A program made the position numbers and the translations under genes. The notes below the pieces were generated by a model. The model saw nothing but the letters and a program-made list of their open reading frames with translations, ran no database searches and was not told the DNA's origin. A DNA stretch of 64,000 nt from Talinum fruticosum (Eukaryota > Streptophyta > Magnoliopsida > Caryophyllales > Talinaceae): positions 124,001-188,000 of the forward strand of contig JAITYX010000118.1 of the NCBI GenBank assembly GCA_021018815.1, given 5' to 3'. Positions 48,341 through 60,140 of the stretch are shown here, one piece after another. Position 1 is the first letter of the stretch, and each line of letters starts with the position of its first letter.

Positions 48341-49243
48341 TTTTTTTATTATTTAGAATAAAGGTGGGGATTTTATTACCAATCAAACTCCAAGCCCAAT
48401 CAAGGGAAATTACATTAGTCCGGAGAAAAACTCCTCCGATTTTAAAATCTATGACTATGCTTTGCCAGGTACTCAAACCGAATGGATATCTCCCTTTGCA
48501 CACTCTTGATTAATCACTTTGCTTGTTTGTTGACTACCTTGGAATCTTCTACTGTTTCTTTCAATCCAGATTAAGTATAGTCCAAGTAATGTAAGTAGAC
48601 TAGAGTAACTGTTTGTGCACCTTTCTACCTTTCGTGATATCAACCATTCATGGCCCGATTCTAAGCTCATTGCATTGCAGCTACAATGGAGCCACTGGAA
48701 TAGTTTAGTGCTGAATTCTACTGTAGTAGAACATTTCCAAAAGATATCATCTGTTGTGTCCTCATGTATTACACAAAGCACGAGAAGTATTCCGTCTTGT
48801 CACGTACTTAGCCAGCCTGGTTGTAGGCATCTTGTTGTGCATCGGGATCCATCCAATATAAGAATGCCTATGGATGTTAGGCCTATTCTATACTCATTTA
48901 TCCCAACTAACAGAGTTTTGTGCACTCTGTAGCCATTTGAAACCATTCTTGACATTATAAAGTCCTACGAGTACTATGATTCCACTTCCAATGTCAAGAA
49001 AAACATGGCTAGATTCTTTACTTTGTTTTTCATATTTTCTTAAGAGAACACAAACAGGTATCTAATCCTAGTTTGTCTTCCAACCAAATTATGTTTCTTG
49101 AAATAGTGGTTGTGCACTCATTTGACTCACATATTATATCATCCTTTTGAGCAATATCCTAGACATACTTACCTACTAGAGTTGTGATCCATAATATTCC
49201 TCACACCCAAACCCCCATCTATCTTTAACTGATAGACCCTCTC
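48341..49243 (-). pseudogene. LINE-3: 3' fragment of a LINE (RT end and zf-RVT)
   Basis: The minus strand shows GGLGV-like and MDHNS sequence near 49195 (end of the reverse transcriptase region), the zf-RVT part HEDTTDDIFWKCSTTVEFSTKLFQWL (48770-48690, given in parts) and LIWIERNSRRFQGS. The tail ends with a T run (48341-48347) against the Helitron end. It is cut at 49243 by the Tork-like LTR, so more of the element may lie beyond that insertion, outside the window. Confidence 0.75.
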
Positions 49244-50100
49244 TGTTGGGTTATTCCCTACTTCATGGAGGAAGAGGACCAAATTCATACTTGCCCTAAC
49301 TTTATTTACCTATATTTTTTATGTGGATGAGTTATTTTTAAGTGGGTTGACTTATAAAAAGGCCCATTTTGTCTCATTCATTTAGCTTCTCAAGGAAGCT
49401 AACTTTTGGAGTGTCTAGAACCCTCTTACCTTGGCTGGGAGAGCAATTGAAGGGAGCAGAAAAATCTGGACAGACACTCAAAAACAAAGGGAGAGAGAGC
49501 AGAGTGCGAGAGGAAGAAGAAAAGGTGCAGCTAGTTTACTATTTCGGCTCCGATCGATGACCAAACGACTTGCGATCATTTCTAAATTTTAGTATGTTGT
49601 TCCTGACACTCTCCTCTTAAAATACAACAGATCAGATTTCCATTTTGAGCTCCCAATCTCTGGTAACACCTCCCGGACCAAAAACCTACGAAATTATGTT
49701 TTTGCCACTTTAAGTGATGAATCGTGGAGACTTGTTGTTCCAAGGTTAATCCTTGACGATTGTAGTGCTTCTAGTTTAATCTAGAGAAGAACATTGTTTG
49801 TACCCACTTTAATTCTTGGTGATTAATGGAACTTTTGGTACCGTTGTTAACGATCCCGTAGTTTTTCCCCTCATTGGGATTTTCCATGTAAATTTGGTGT
49901 CTCCTTTATTCGTTGTTGTCTTAGTATTCAATAATTTGGTTGTTAACGATCCTGTTGTTAATGATCTCAATATTTTGTTTAAATTGGTTATTTGTTTAAA
50001 TTGGTTAGTTGCCTATTTGACAACACAAGAAGGGGAAATGTCTAGTTAGCTTCCATTTACATTTCACGGTTAGATATTTTTGTTGTGTACTTCCCCAATA
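49244..50100 (+). repeat. Tork-like 5' LTR
   Basis: It starts TGTTGGG and ends CCCCAATA, a slightly damaged inverted pair, about 857 bases. The boundaries are inferred from the terminal motif and the primer site, since the second LTR is outside the window. A 77-codon frame at 49816-50049 inside it is a chance frame. Confidence 0.65.
49353..49360 (+). promoter_or_regulatory. TATA box of the Tork-like LTR
   Basis: TATAAAAAGGCCC, followed by a transcribed-looking purine-rich leader. Confidence 0.6.
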
Positions 50101-50102
50101 AA

Positions 50103-50114
50103 GTGGTATCGGAG
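50103..50114 (+). promoter_or_regulatory. Tork-like primer-binding site
   Basis: GTGGTATCGGAG just after the LTR; close to the TGGTATCAGAG complement of initiator tRNA-Met. Confidence 0.7.
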
Positions 50115-50142
50115 TTGTGTCCCTTTTGTGCTTTGTGCAAAA

Positions 50143-50870
50143 ATGGATGATAAATTTGGGATACCCAGCATGTTTAGTTTAAATGCTACTAACTACTCAA
50201 CTTGGAAGACATCCTTTATGTGAAGGACTTGTATGAACTGAAAGGCCATTGGTACTATTAGGCAATTTGTTGACTTGAGTGTGCTTCAACATATTGCCAA
50301 TGAGAAACATGCATTTAAACTTTGGAACACGCTCAAAGATATGTTTGAGCGGAAAAGTGCCATGGGTAAAGCCTCTTTGATGAGGAAACTCGTGAAGTTA
50401 AAATATAAGGATGGTGGGAGCATGGTAGTTCATTTGAATGATTTTCAAGGGTTTATTAACCAGCTATCTGCAGTAAGTATGTCTCTTGATGATGAGTTGT
50501 AGGCTTTGTTACTACTTAGCTCTCTACTTGGAAAGTTGGGACACTCTTATTGTGTTGCTTAGCAATTCTGCACTAGAGGGAAAGTTGAGTATGGATATAG
50601 TCAAGGCCGCCTTGTTGAATGAAGAGACAAGAAGAAAAGAATTGGGTAGCTCTAATCAACAAAATGCTAATGCTAATGTGGTGTAGGATACTAATAGAGG
50701 AAGAACCAAGAATAGAGATTCCTCCCAAAGCAAATAAAGTCCAAGGGGAGATTAAAATCAAAATCAAGAAACAAGATCATATGCCATTATTGCAACAAGC
50801 CGGGTCATATTCAAAAATCCCAAGAGAGGAAAGAAAAGAATGAAACTTTCGGGCAATCGTCGGAAGAAAA
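50143..50870 (+). pseudogene. Tork-like gag with zinc knuckle
   Basis: ATG 50143 opens MDDKFGIPSMFSLNATNYST and meets a stop at 50221. The next part (50275-50502) reads LWNTLKDMFERKSAMGKASL and VKLKYKDGGSMVVHLNDFQG, the UBN2-type gag core. A frame change near 50500 is followed by AALLNEETRRKELGSS. The zinc knuckle near 50780 reads CHYCNKPGHIQKS, with the last cysteine replaced by serine. The protein would package element RNA; it is not functional here. Confidence 0.85.
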
Positions 50871-50931
50871 AGGCACCACTGCACTTGCAGCTAGTAGCGA
50901 AGATGTATTCTTTTTTGGTGATCAAGGTTGT

Positions 50932-51164
50932 TTGAACCTTGCTTGTGATGACTGCACTTGGGTGATTGATTCAGGTGCTTCATATCACCTCACTTCACAC
51001 CAAAAGTATTTCTCTTCCTACACTAGTGGTTACTTTGATCACGTGATGATGGGAAATGATGGGTCATCTAAGATTATTGGTATGGGTACCGTGCATCTTG
51101 AAACTTCCACCGGTTGCAAGTTGGTGCTTAGAGATGTCAGAAATTTTCCGATATTAGATTAAAT
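50932..51164 (+). pseudogene. Tork-like aspartic protease
   Basis: CTWVIDSGASYHLTSH holds the active site D-S-G at 50968-50976. MMGNDGSSKIIGMGTVHLET and LVLRDVRNFPILD follow, after which a one-base frameshift leads into NLISTGVLDDEGY. The domain is otherwise almost intact. Confidence 0.88.
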
Positions 51165-52484
51165 TTGATATCAACTGGTGTGCTCGATGATGAAGGGTAC
51201 TTTAGTTACCATGGTGATAGAACGTGGAAGCTCTCCAAGGGTAATTTGATTGTGGCCCGAGCCAAGAAGATGAGAACTCTATATGTGATGCAAGCTAGAG
51301 TGTGCGAGAGAAGAAGCCAACATACTTCCATTGAATTGTGGAATAAAAGGCTTGCTCAAATGAGTGAAAAAGACATGCAAATTCTTACAAAGAAGAACCA
51401 TCTCCCGATGTTACAGGTATGAACCTAAAATCTTATGTTGATTGTTTACCTGTAAAAAACACAGGGTTGCATTTCACACACGCCCACGTTCTAGAAAGAA
51501 GAATGCACTTAATTTAGTTCATACTGATGTATGCTCCATGGATGTTAAATCACTTGGTGGTGCACAATATTTTGTTACTTTTATGAATGATTGTTCTCGA
51601 AAAGTGTGGGCTTTTGTGTTGAAAAGTAAAGACCAGGTACTCCGGGCTTTCCAGCAATTTCAAGCTAGAGTTGAAAGAGAAATCGGACGAAAGCTCATGT
51701 GTGTGAGATCTGATAATGGTGGTGAGTATCGGGGGCCATTTGAGGCTTATTGTAAGGCTCAAGGCATCAAGCTTGGGAAGACAGTTCCAAAGACACCTTA
51801 GTTGAATGGGGTTGCAGAGAGAATGAATAGAACTATTGAAGAAAGAATCGGATACATGCACTCTCATGCAAAGCTACCTAAGTCTTTTCCGGCGGAGGCA
51901 ATGTTCACTGTTGTACATGTGATAAACCTTTCTCCTTTTGTTCCACTTGAAGGTGATGTCCCACGAGAGTATGGACTAGGAAAGAGGTCTCATACAAGCA
52001 CATGAGAGTTTTTGGGTGTAGAGAATTTGTTCATATTCCGAAAGATGAGAGGTCCGAGCTTGACACAAAAACTAAACGAGTGCATCTTCCTTAGGTATTT
52101 TGAGGATGAGTTTGGGTACAGATTGTCGGATCCAATTAACAAGAAGGTGATCAGAAGTTGAGATGTTGTTTTCTTTGAGGATCAAATTATTGCAGATTGC
52201 GACAAGTCATGTCATCTAGAGTCTCCTTCAATCACCATAATTCACCCAAATCCAGTATTTCCAGATCCACCCTCTCGTAATCATGGGGGAGACACACAAG
52301 AAGATGATGTTCAGAATGATGATGCTGATGCTGATGGTGACCATGATGATGACAGTGAAGAGTCACCAGAACGACCAACTACACCATTAGAGCCTTAGTT
52401 GAGAAGATCCACCAAACATAGACAACCTTCTTCCAGATATCCTCTCCATGATTATGTGATGCTTGACTGATGGGGAGAGCCCGA
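51165..52484 (+). pseudogene. Tork-like GAG-pre-integrase and integrase
   Basis: GNLIVARAKKMRTLYVMQAR and SIELWNKRLAQMSEKDMQIL (51165-51422) give the GAG-pre-integrase region. The core follows at 51442-51801: HTDVCSM, NDCSRKVWAFVLKSKDQV with the first Asp area, and VRSDNGGEYRG with the second Asp; a stop replaces the Q before LNGVAERMNRTIEER, where the catalytic Glu lies. The C-terminal domain is frame-broken (FGCREFVHIPKDERSELD, 52011-52060), and an Asp-rich linker runs to about 52450. Confidence 0.85.
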
Positions 52485-52771
52485 GACTTACGAGGAGGCT
52501 ATGTCCGACGTGTATCAAAAGGAGTGGTACAATGCCATGCAAGATGAGATGACTTCCTTACATGAGAATCACACCTTTGATCTAGTGGAGTTACCTAAAG
52601 GCAAAAGAGCACTCAAGAACAAGTGGGTGTTCAGATTAAAACTTGGAGTAGATGGTTTACCGCCATTGTACAAGGCAAGATTGGTGGTAAAAGGCTTTAG
52701 TCAAAAGAGAGGCATTGACTTTGATGAGATCTTCTCTCCAGTTGTGAAGATGTCTTCAACCGAGTTGTTCT
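52485..52771 (+). pseudogene. Tork-like reverse transcriptase, N-terminal part only
   Basis: EWYNAMQDEMTSLHENHTFD, KNKWVFRLKLGVDG and KARLVVKGFSQKRGIDFDEI are readable without interruption. The frame ends in SPVVKMSST, where copia-2 inserts, so the catalytic centre is displaced beyond the window. The last 20-odd codons of the open frame (52771-52866) are copia-2 LTR sequence. Confidence 0.9.
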
Positions 52772-54297
52772 TGAAGACTCGGACCTTGTATTTATATTAT
52801 TCCGAGTACTATCAAGGAATCGGTATAAACCTCATCCCTTCGAGTTTTGATTACAAGTCATCATGAGTTTTATAGAAACTTTTTGAGTGTTTTAGGAACT
52901 TGTATGAGTGTTACGAAACAATTGCATATGTGTTCATTCGATTACGACTGACTCAAAAGCACACTCTTGTTCATCAATTTACTCGATTGTTTTGAGTCAC
53001 TCGGACATCACTCGGACTTATCACATGATCAAACAATCTCACTAACACTTTCAAACTAAGTTCTAACTTCATATTCTAAGTTAAAGTGAATTACGGTGTT
53101 AATTCAACTCTCTAAGTCGACATGTTTTAATTGAAATATATTTGTCTAGATCAAGTACTCTTACTTTGATATTCTCTGTCTAACTTGATCGTTCTCTAGA
53201 TCGACTCGGATGGAATTTGAGTATAATGAATATTAGACTCGGAAAATTCCACTCTTCTAGGACTCGAGATAATTATGCACTTAATTATCTTAATTAAATT
53301 ATTATCTGTGCCTAATCTTGGACAAAAGTATTTTATACTTTGAGAACCAAAATTGGTTTACTTTTGTAGGTTATCTAAACGAGGTTATCCTACTTTTTAA
53401 ATTACAAAAGTAACTGGCTTCAAGTCGTCAATCAACAGCAGACAAGGCTTTTTCTATTTCGACCAAGGCCCAAATGTCTGTGTCGGGGTTATCTGTTTTC
53501 CAAAACCGAAAATCTTCAACGCTAAGCTCAACGGTGGTTTCCACCCTACTTTTCATACACCACCAGTGGATTGGGACATCCTAAGGAGAAAAGAGCTGTT
53601 GCACAACGTTCACATCTCAACGGATCTTTTACGAGCGACTCGGAAGAACCGTTACAACGGTTACGAGAGGACTTCTAATCGAAGATAGTCACAACGGCTA
53701 ATCTGCTTGGTCATCCATAAATAGAAGCCACTACACAAGACTTGAAGATTGCTGAACCCATTGCTGAAATTATATCTCTTTGTATAATACTCATTCAATC
53801 TTCATCTTACAACTCCCGGTTTGTACTTGACACTTTTCCGAGTTGTAAAGTCTCGTAACTAGTCACAAACTCTTTCTTACTTGTCTAAGTAAGGTCCCTT
53901 GACTCGAGCTGTAAGGGTTAACTCAGCTCAGTTGTCCCTAGCTATAAAGGTTACCTCGGTTAAGAAGTACTAGATCAGATAAGGGAACCTCTAAGTCTAG
54001 GAAAGCTTTGTAAGGAATTGTCTAAGGGAGCAATTCGATTGAGTCGATCTACTTGTATTTTATGGATTCAAAATAGTGGATTTGACTTGGTGTTTAGATT
54101 AGCACTGGCCGTGGTTTTCTACCCTATGAGGGTTTCCACATAATTTCGAGTTGATGCTTTTCCGAGTCCAATCTAGACTTAGATTGTCTTGATTATTCGA
54201 GTTTAAGACTTTAACCCCTCCATTGTTGTTAAAATTTCCTTATCACCCTATTCATCCCCCTCTAGGGTGACCAAGACTCTCCAAGAGCAAACCTTCA
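52772..54297 (+). repeat. Copia-2 5' LTR
   Basis: 1526 bases, TGAAGACTCGG to ACCTTCA. A degraded TATA box, CATAAATAGAAGCC, lies at 53716-53722. Confidence 0.93.
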
Positions 54298-54316
54298 ATT
54301 GGTGTCGAGCCTAGCC
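54298..54316 (+). promoter_or_regulatory. Copia-2 primer-binding site
   Basis: ATTGGTGTCGAGCCTAGCC, the counterpart of the copia-1 site (ATTGGTATCGAACCTAGCC) with two differences, directly after the LTR. Confidence 0.65.
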
Positions 54317-54356
54317 TTTCGGAAAGGATCTAACAATCCAAAGGTTTAAAGATCAA

Positions 54357-56160
54357 ATGGCTCGGAACAATGGAGAGTTCAATGAAGGAAGATCTTCCTG
54401 CAGACTACCAAAGTTTAAAGGATTAAATTTCGTACACTTGGAAGAAGCTCATGGAATGCTTTCTACTAGATCATGATGAAGATGTATAAAACATCATACA
54501 AGAAGGCAATTACATTCTAATGAGGATGGAAGAAACAAGGATCGTGCCTAAAGCAAAGCTCGAGTACACCATCGAAGAGGCGAAAAGTTCGGAAAGAACT
54601 TTAAGGCGATGAACACTCTAATGTGCGTCATCGGCTCGGAAGAATACAACAGAGTGTCAGCTTGTGACACAACAAAAGATTTGTGGGACACTCTTGTCAA
54701 CACATATGAAGGTACCAGCCAAGTTAGACAAGCGAAGATAAGCCAATATCTTCACAAATACGAGCTGTTCAAGATGGAGTCGAAGAAAATATCACTCGGA
54801 TGTTCATCCGTTTCACCGAGATTACAAATAATCTCAAATCTCTGGGTAGAAAGATTTCCCATGAAGAAATGTGTAGAAAAATTTTAAGAAGTCCACCCAA
54901 GAGAAGATGGGGTCCCAAGGTGACAACCATCGAGGAAGCCCAGAACCTCTCTCTATTAAAGGCGAGACGAACTCATTAGAAAGCTACTCACCCATGAGAT
55001 CTATCTAGAAGAAGAGGACGTCGAGGTCGGCACTAAAAGGAATATTGCACTCGAAGGCCTCGGAAAACGAGAGAAGAAAATCCGAGTTCGTAAGACTCAA
55101 AAGAAGATCCCATGGCACTTATCACTCGAGGCTTCAAAAGAATGATGAAGCACAAGATATGGGAGAAAAGGCCAAGAGATGAGTTCTACAAAAAGATAAG
55201 AAGGATAGAAAAGGCAAACACTCTTCCCCTTTAAAGTTATCTTTAACTAAGAACTCAAGTTGTTTTGAATGTGACAGACAAAGATCACATAGTCAAAGAC
55301 TGTCCAAGGAAAAAGATGGACAGAAAGAAGAAGATGGCTATGATGGCCACATGGAGTGATGAAGATTCATCTAAAGAAGATGAAGACTCGGACAACTCAA
55401 AGTGTCCGATGGCTCTATCGGACTCGAAGCTGAATCCGAGTCGGACTCTAACCACTCAAACAATGAGGAAATGAATCCTCAGGAGATAATTGAATATTTC
55501 CTCAAGTTTTCCAAAGTTGATTTAGCTAAATATATTTATACTTTGGAAGAAAAGTCTAATTCTGATTCCTCTCAATTTAAAGAACAACTTGATCTATCAC
55601 TTCGAGAGCATTTCTTTGAAAAATGAATTAGAAAAACTGAGACTCACTCTAAGAGAGCTCATGACTAGTGCTCAAGATAATGAGACTAAGTCCGAGACAC
55701 TCAAAAGGGAAAATGAGCATCCGAAGCAAAAGCTCAATAAGTCTCAAGAACTTGTTTTAAAGTTTACTCAAGGTCGAAAAACCTTGACATGCTCTTAGGC
55801 TCTCAATGTGTCTCCTTTAGATAAGAAGGACTTGGTTTTAATAAAGAGGAGAAATCTAATTCCTACTCGGACCTTTTCAAAAGGATTCCAGAACTGTGAA
55901 GTTCAAGAAGGCTGAGCATGGTCCCATTCATAAGAATGAAAGGAGGACTGAGCCCGGACCGGTTTACAGGAGAAAGCCTTATCCACCTAGGTTTATAAAA
56001 GAAAAGAATTTCAAAAGACAGAGACACAAACTCGGTTTTCAAAAGGAAGACTCAGAATCGGACCAAACCCAAAGTTATTCAAATCTGGGTTCCCAAGAAT
56101 CTTCTTCCTCGAAAAGGACCACGAGTAAAGGGAGTTACTGGGTTCGTTAAAGGAAGTAAG
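54357..56160 (+). pseudogene. Copia-2 gag with zinc knuckle and coiled-coil tail
   Basis: ATG 54357 opens MARNNGEFNEGRSS, the counterpart of the copia-1 start. The core at 54609-54887 reads MNTLMCVIGSEEYNRVSACD and LWDTLVNTYEGTSQVRQAKI, the UBN2-type gag. The knuckle near 55262 reads CFECDRQ and then, after a frameshift, DHIVKDCPRKK. A Ser/Asp/Glu-rich part (55402-55620) and a heptad-like Leu/Lys/Glu-rich part (55589-55790) follow, then a basic stretch with AEHGPIHKNERRTEPGP (55910-55965). Copia-1 has the same layout. Confidence 0.83.
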
Positions 56161-56500
56161 AAGGGTTAGTTTGTTTCGACTTGCAGGTAGCTCGAAAAGA
56201 ACAAAAGGGCATTGGTACTTGGACGAGTAAATGCTCACGCCACATGTCAGGAGATTTAAGACTCTTTTCCGAGTTAGACGAATATAAGGAAGGCAAAGTC
56301 ACTTTTGAAGATGATAGCAAGGGAAAGATAGTTGGGATAGGCAAGATTGGAAAATGAGACAATATGGTCAGCCCAGTCTACCTTGTCAAGGGATTAAAGT
56401 ACAATCTACTCAGCATCTCTCAATTGTGTGACAAAGGTCAAGAGGTAAGATTCACTCGGACAAATTGCTACATCTCCGATGAAACTACCAAGGAGACTAA
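56161..56500 (+). pseudogene. Copia-2 aspartic protease
   Basis: The active-site segment near 56214-56250 reads WYLDE, a stop, then CSRHMSGDLRLFSEL in another frame. Copia-1 shows GACAGCGGGTG where this copy has GACGAGTAAATG, so the D-S-G is lost to what looks like a small change at a CGAG. GKIVGIGKIGN and the open part from 56364 (MVSPVYLVKGLKYNLLSISQ) complete the domain. Confidence 0.8.
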
Positions 56501-57626
56501 GCTCTCGGGTAAGAGATCGGGTAATACTTACATTATTCCTCTCTCACCCAAGCCGAATTTATCTTGTTTAAAAGCATCTCTACATGATGATTCTTGGACA
56601 TGGCATCGTAGACTAGGCCATGTTAGCATGCACACCATTAAAAAGCTTGCATCTCATGGTTTAGTCGGAGGCTTGCCTCACTGTGCATTTAAGAAAGATA
56701 AAATTTGTGAAGCATGCACAAACGGAAAACATATCGGATCATCTTTCAAATCTCTCAAAACTATTTCTACATCCAAAGTGCTTGAAATGTTGCATATGGA
56801 CTTATGTGGTGAAATCCTGTCAAGAGTCTCGGAGGTAAATCATATGTACTTATGATTATTGATGACTACTCACGATTTACCTGGGTGTGTTTTCTTAGGC
56901 ATAAAAATAAAGTCTTCAAAGAGTTCAACAAACTCCGTAGGAAAATCCAAGTTGAGTCTCAAACTCGGATCAAAAGAATTCGAACCGACTATGGAAGAGA
57001 GTTCGACTACTCGGAATTTACTGAGTTCTATGATAAGAATGGTATCTCCCACAATTTCTCACCACCAAGAACTCCTCAACAAAATGGAGTAGTGGAGATA
57101 AAGAACCGAACTCTTGAAGAAATAGGAAGGACAATGATGATTGAACATGATCTACCTCACTATTTCTTAGCTGAAGTAGTCAACACAATGAAACTACACA
57201 CTCGAATAGATGCCTCATCGGACCCATCCTGAAGAAAGCTCCATATGAGCTCTACAAAGGGAAGAAACCTAACATTTCATACTTCAAACCCGTTGGATGT
57301 AAATGTTATGTTCGGATGAAGGTATCTTTCTTGGTTATTCATCTCATAGTAAAGCATATCACATTTTCAATAAAAGAACTAACAAAGTGGAAGAAAGCAT
57401 CCACGTTGATTTTGATGAGATTGATCGGGGAAAACCAAGTGAGTCAACATTCTCAAATATGAAGCTTAGTCGAGATGATGATCTTGCTGAAGATGAGCCC
57501 GGACAAAGTCAAGAAAAAGTCACTCGGAATGAGGTAACTCGGAACACCACGACTTAGAATGAATCGACTCAAGAGCCAGCTCGGAATGCTGAAGGTCAAC
57601 CAGATGAGCAAGCTCAATCGGATCGG
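56501..57626 (+). pseudogene. Copia-2 GAG-pre-integrase, integrase and linker
   Basis: This part is absent from copia-1. GAG-pre-integrase has SWTWHRRLGHVSMHTIKKLA and KICEACTNGKHIGSSF (H-H-C-C finger). The core has MIIDDYSRFTWVCFL (first Asp area), RIRTDYGREFD (second Asp) and a Glu in TPQQNGVVEIKNRTLEE. A frame change near 57232 leads to DEGIFLGYSSHSKAYHIFNK and VEESIHVDFDE, a Sirevirus-type C-terminus. The acidic linker KLSRDDDLAEDEPGQSQE follows until the solo LTR at 57632. Confidence 0.88.
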
Positions 57627-57631
57627 ACTTC

Positions 57632-59114
57632 GTTAAACCTCGTTTTTATCGGTTTTAAGGCATTATTTAACCCAATTCCGTGATGATTTCAATGATATTT
57701 ATTTAGTTTTGGGTTAGATTTTGCTCATTTTCTCTTGTTGTCACCTAAGCTCGTAAATCTCTTTATTACGGGTTTTGGGCTTAAATTTTAGAGATTCGAG
57801 GTAAATTTGATGAAAAGCGATGAAGAGAAGAGTCCGGGCCCAAGAGGAAGCAAGAAAGAAGCCTAAAACACATCAAGAGAAGTTGTACAACCTATTGTGT
57901 GAAGCTGCACAGCCGTGCGAGATCATCGAGTGAAGGGCCCGAAGTCAAGGAAGGCCGCACGGCCCCTTTGCGCATCTCGCACGGCCGTGCAAGAAGTTAC
58001 AGAAGTTTAAGTCACGCACGGTACCCGTGCAAAAGCTGTAGGGCCGTGCGAAATAGGCAGAGAGTTCGGAGTTTTCACACGGCCCCCGTGCGAGACCCGC
58101 ACGGCCGTGCGAAACCGCCGCGAAACCCGCATGGTACCCCGTGCGAGACCCGCACGGCCGTGCGACTACTATTTACGCGGTTATTTAAGTTTTCAAATTG
58201 TATTTTTGAGGATCTTTTGTCCAGAATTCTAAATTTTAGCTAGGGTTTTCAAGAGGCAGCCCCAAGGGAGACTCAAGAACACTCGGTTCTAATTTTCTAC
58301 TTCAAGTTTATGTATGATTGAATCGCTTCAAGTTTTTATTCGGTAATTGTAATTTCTTTTCTTTATCTTTTCTTCACAATTTCTCTTCGTTTCTCCATGG
58401 CTATGTTCCCTAAATTCTGTCAATTGTTTAGTATCATGTTTAGGGGCTAATTTCTCTACTTAGGTTGGGATTGATCCTATTATGCCTTGATAATCATGAA
58501 TTGAGTACCAATTGGATTTTTCTATGCTTGTTAGGTTAGAATTCGCTTCGTTCATCACTTTTTCGTTGATTGCTTCGAAAGAGGAGTCATATGTTTTCAT
58601 TAGGGTATTGTAAACATCGAAAGATGAAAACTTACCAACAATGACGTTGTGAACAATTAGAACTTTATTATGAAAATAATTAAGGTTTAAATCGGGGTTG
58701 TGAGATGCATTCATTGTAATTTTGCTCTTTATTAATCCCATGAAAATAGGTGATTGGATTGTGCAAGATTAGTCTTTGACCTTCGAAAGTAGGCGAAGAT
58801 AGGTTTAATTGGTGTCTCCCCTTCTAAACTACTATCATAGGCAATTCCTAAATGGTATTCAATTTTGGTTTCAGGCATAGGAGTGTGATTAATCCCAATC
58901 TAAGGCTTTTTATTCATTGGTTTCTCTTAGCTATTTTGTTATTAGTTGAATTTGAAATCATAATCATCTGTCGAATCGAGTTTTTTTTACCTAAATTAGA
59001 GTTTTTAGGTGGATTTAGTATTTGAAAACAAGTTCCTTGTGGACACGACCCGTACTTGCCGGTTCCTAGCTACAGACTACGCCGTGCATTTGCGGTATAA
59101 TATTTCTCTCAACA
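57632..59114 (+). mobile_element. Solo gypsy-type LTR inside copia-2
   Basis: An insert of about 1483 bases relative to copia-1, flanked by ACTTC (57627-57631 and 59115-59119; the next base G also matches on both sides). It begins GTTAAACCTCG, so the expected initial T is missing or the site is shifted by a base, and it ends CTCTCAACA. The end has CTTGTGGACACGACCCGTAC, the type of end motif found in Athila/Tat LTRs. It differs from the gypsy LTR at 8376. Two chance frames (57899-58243 and 58460-58741) lie in it. Confidence 0.8.
57907..58163. repeat. Cluster of GCACGGCCGTGC palindromes
   Basis: Three perfect 12-base palindromes (57979-57990, 58099-58110, 58152-58163), one with a single change (57907-57918), and several interrupted forms such as GCACGGTACCCGTGC (58016-58030). 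They sit in a GC-rich part of the solo LTR and are joined by CGAGACCC-type spacers. Confidence 0.9.
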
Positions 59115-59119
59115 ACTTC

Positions 59120-60140
59120 GAAGATCAACCAATTCAACCTACAAATCTGGTGAACCAACGAACAGGTAGAGCATTCAAATATGCTTCGAGCCACCCAATC
59201 AAAAATATCTAGTCCGACATCAACAAGTGAGGTAAGAACTCGTTCCTCTCTACAAAATCTATGTGCATTCACTACATTCATATCATTAACTCGAACCCGA
59301 AATGCACTAGAGGTCCTAAATGAACCTGAATGGGTAGAGGCCATGCAAGAGGAACTCAATCAATTCGAAAGAAACCAAGTCCGGAGTCCGACCAAACGAC
59401 TTCTAACCAACCAGCCATAGGAACCAAATGAGTTTTCAAGAACAATTGGATGAAGGTGGGTTGGTAGTCGAAACAAGGCTAGACTTGTGGCTCAAGGTTA
59501 CAATCAAGAAGAAGGAATTGATTATGGGGAAACCTTTGCATCAATGGCTAGAATTGAAGCTATTAGAATCCTTTTGGCATTTGCATCAAGCATGAATACC
59601 AAATTGTATCAAATGGATGTTAAATGTGCTTTCCTTAATGGTTTCATTTAAGAGGAAGTCTATGTTGAGTAACCCCTGGATTTGAAGACTCAGAATTCCC
59701 AAATTATGTTTTCAAGTTGCAAAAAGCTCTTTATGGTCTTAAACAAGCTCCCAGAGCTTGTTATGAAAGATCGAGAAATTTCTTGGTTGAAAATGATTTG
59801 AGAAGAGGTCAGATTGACAAGACTCTTTTTATAAAAACCAAGGGGAAAGACTTTCTTATTACTCGGATCTATGTTGATGACATAACATTTGGAGTTACTA
59901 ATGAAATTCTCTGTCGAGATTTTTCTGAGTTAATGAGACAGGAATTCCAAATGAGCATGATGGGAGAACTCAATTTCTTCCTTGGTCTACAAATCAAGCA
60001 AGACAAAGATGGTATCTATGTCCATCAATCAAAGTATACCAAGGAGTTGCTGAAGAAATACAAGCTTCAAGATGCAAAACATGCAGCAACACCAATGAGC
60101 AACGAGTATAAAACTAGACTCGGACAAAAAAGGTAAAGTA
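59120..60140 (+). pseudogene. Copia-2 reverse transcriptase
   Basis: LNEPEWVEAMQEELNQFERN (59318-59377), [20 protein letters not shown] in the next frame, [14 protein letters not shown] near 59610, then the open part 59717-60136 with KALYGLKQAPRACYERS and the catalytic YVDD (RIYVDDITFGVTNE, about 59870-59881). QDKDGIYVHQSKYTKELLKK closes the domain. Two stops and several frameshifts lie upstream of the open part. Confidence 0.9.

Larger units (their letters stand above)
49244..52771 (+). mobile_element. Tork-like Ty1/copia element, left part (interrupted by copia-2)
   Basis: LTR, primer site, gag, protease, integrase and the start of the reverse transcriptase are in order on the plus strand. 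Copia-2 interrupts it at 52771. The remainder and its 3' LTR must lie past the window end. The lineage call rests on the gag (AIGTIRQFVDLSVLQHIANE), typical of Tork/Tnt1-type elements. Stops and frameshifts are scattered throughout. Confidence 0.85.

Noticed and set aside
49369..50049. 63- and 77-codon frames in the Tork-like LTR
   Set aside because: They overlap the TATA region and leader and are not conserved motifs of any family I recognise.
57907..58163. CRISPR-like look of repeated GCACGGCCGTGC units
   Set aside because: Units are palindromes with irregular spacing in a plant LTR; no cas genes and no regular spacers.
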